A stretch of 6,302 nt of DNA from an uncultured Peptococcaceae bacterium (GTDB lineage: Bacteria > Bacillota > Peptococcia > Peptococcales > Peptococcaceae): assembly GCA_900556545.1 (NCBI GenBank), contig USPE01000113.1, positions 1 to 6,302 on the forward strand, in the 5' to 3' direction. Made by a program: the position numbers and the translations under genes. Under the pieces are notes generated by a model. The model saw nothing but the letters and a program-made list of their open reading frames with translations, was not told the DNA's origin and searched no databases. The stretch's first letter is position 1; each line of letters begins with the position of its first letter. Below, piece after piece: positions 5,808-6,302 of the stretch.

Positions 5808-5813
5808 AGGAGG
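5808..5813 (+). promoter_or_regulatory. Ribosome binding site fixing the TTG start of the MBL-fold gene
   Basis: A full AGGAGG lies 8 nt upstream of TTG 5822-5824. No ATG in the MBL frame occurs between this site and residue 32, which is inside the conserved FMIDTGGG strand, so the TTG is the only sensible start. Confidence 0.85.
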
Positions 5814-5821
5814 AATTTACC

Positions 5822-6302
5822 TTGGAACAACTAACAGCACTGGGCACCGGTTATGCGGTTGCCACCAAATGTTACACCACATGCTTTACCATATCAGACG
5901 GACAGGAACACTTTATGATTGACACCGGCGGCGGCAGCGGCGTGCTGACCAACCTGGAAAAACTGGGCATCAGCGTCAATCAGGTGCATCACATCTTTTT
6001 GTCCCACTGCCACACCGACCACGTGCTGGGCGCTGTTTGGATGCTGCGTATGATTGGTCACAGCATGCAGCGCGGCAGCTATCAGGGCACGCTGCATCTG
6101 TACTGCCATCAGGACATTGCCGACGGCCTGTGGCAGATGTGCCGATTTATGCTGCCGGGCAGATTATTGCCGCTGTTTGGCGAACGCATCCTCTTTCATT
6201 GCCTGGCCGACGGGCTCACCTTTGATATTCTGGGCCGCAAGACTGTCTTTTTTGACACCTGCAGCAAAAAGACCAAACAGTTTGGTGTGCAGCTGCAATT
6301 AT
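5822..6302 (+). CDS. MBL-fold metallo-hydrolase, RNase Z-like (3' end outside window)
   Basis: The N-terminal 160 residues of a metallo-beta-lactamase-fold hydrolase; family members of this type are roughly 240-260 residues long. The frame is open to the window edge. The first beta strands carry HFMIDTGGG at 30-38, with Asp34 where the fold begins. The metal-binding motif HCHTDH spans 62-67 (His62, His64, Asp66, His67), followed by GAVWMLRMI. The DTGGGSGVLTNLEKLGI and HHIFLSHCHTDHVLG stretches resemble RNase Z-like MBL proteins common in anaerobic Bacillota; the substrate cannot be told, and the later metal ligands are outside the window. Translation starts at a TTG backed by AGGAGG. The gene is preceded by a long A-rich leader and does not appear to share a transcript with any gene in the window. 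On the coding strand C and G are nearly equal (131 C, 126 G in 5821-6300), unlike the G-rich moeA genes. Confidence 0.88.
   Translation, partial: MEQLTALGTGYAVATKCYTTCFTISDGQEHFMIDTGGGSGVLTNLEKLGISVNQVHHIFLSHCHTDHVLGAVWMLRMIGHSMQRGSYQGTLHLYCHQDIADGLWQMCRFMLPGRLLPLFGERILFHCLADGLTFDILGRKTVFFDTCSKKTKQFGVQLQL

Noticed and set aside
5551..5847. 98-residue hydrophobic - strand frame
   Set aside because: Its Phe/Leu richness merely reflects the A-rich + strand; it starts inside the MBL gene and has no convincing ribosome binding site.
5773..5925. + strand frame starting MKSKKRKTK that runs through the MBL start
   Set aside because: It has no ribosome binding site, overlaps the AGGAGG and the start of the MBL gene, and ends without any known motif.

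Overview
The window looks like a chromosomal segment of an anaerobic member of the Bacillota. The reasons are strong AGGAGG ribosome binding sites, tightly packed co-directional genes, a MoeA protein fused (originally) to a periplasmic-binding-like domain, and a two-repeat ArsP_2-type membrane protein. I cannot place it more precisely (Clostridia or Negativicutes are both possible). GC content looks close to 50%.

Positions 1-4225 (+ strand) hold the downstream part of a tungstate/molybdate operon: the end of an ABC permease (TupB-like), its ATPase (TupC-like), a complete MoeA molybdenumtransferase, and a second MoeA whose usual C-terminal binding-protein-like domain sits in a different reading frame. 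Gaps are 15 nt or less, or the genes overlap, so one mRNA is likely. The logic runs from oxyanion import through TupABC (tupA would lie upstream, outside the window) to metal insertion into molybdopterin by two MoeA-type enzymes, presumably serving W- or Mo-dependent oxidoreductases encoded elsewhere. The operon ends at a hairpin terminator (4255-4292) that has a T-run on both strands.

Positions 4299-4436 are the most unusual part. Seven DnaA-box-like 9-mers, four matching TTATNCACA exactly, lie in one orientation and start every 20-23 bp (two helical turns). They occupy a convergent intergenic gap with no gene and no visible promoter. This resembles a DnaA-titrating (datA or DBC-like) cluster or an iteron-type array more than a promoter-linked set of sites. 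Gene direction and G-over-C excess on the + strand to its left argue against the main chromosomal origin.

Positions 4486-5334 (- strand) encode an ArsP_2-family membrane protein (putative heavy-metal or manganese exporter) with its own good sigma-A promoter and a short leader. Positions 5335-5821 contain that promoter, an orphan + strand terminator that could end a small RNA, and an extremely A-rich, T-poor leader before the last gene.

From 5822 to the right edge is the N-terminal 160 residues of an MBL-fold metallo-hydrolase (HCHTDH motif), with a TTG start and a strong ribosome binding site; its 3' end is outside the window.
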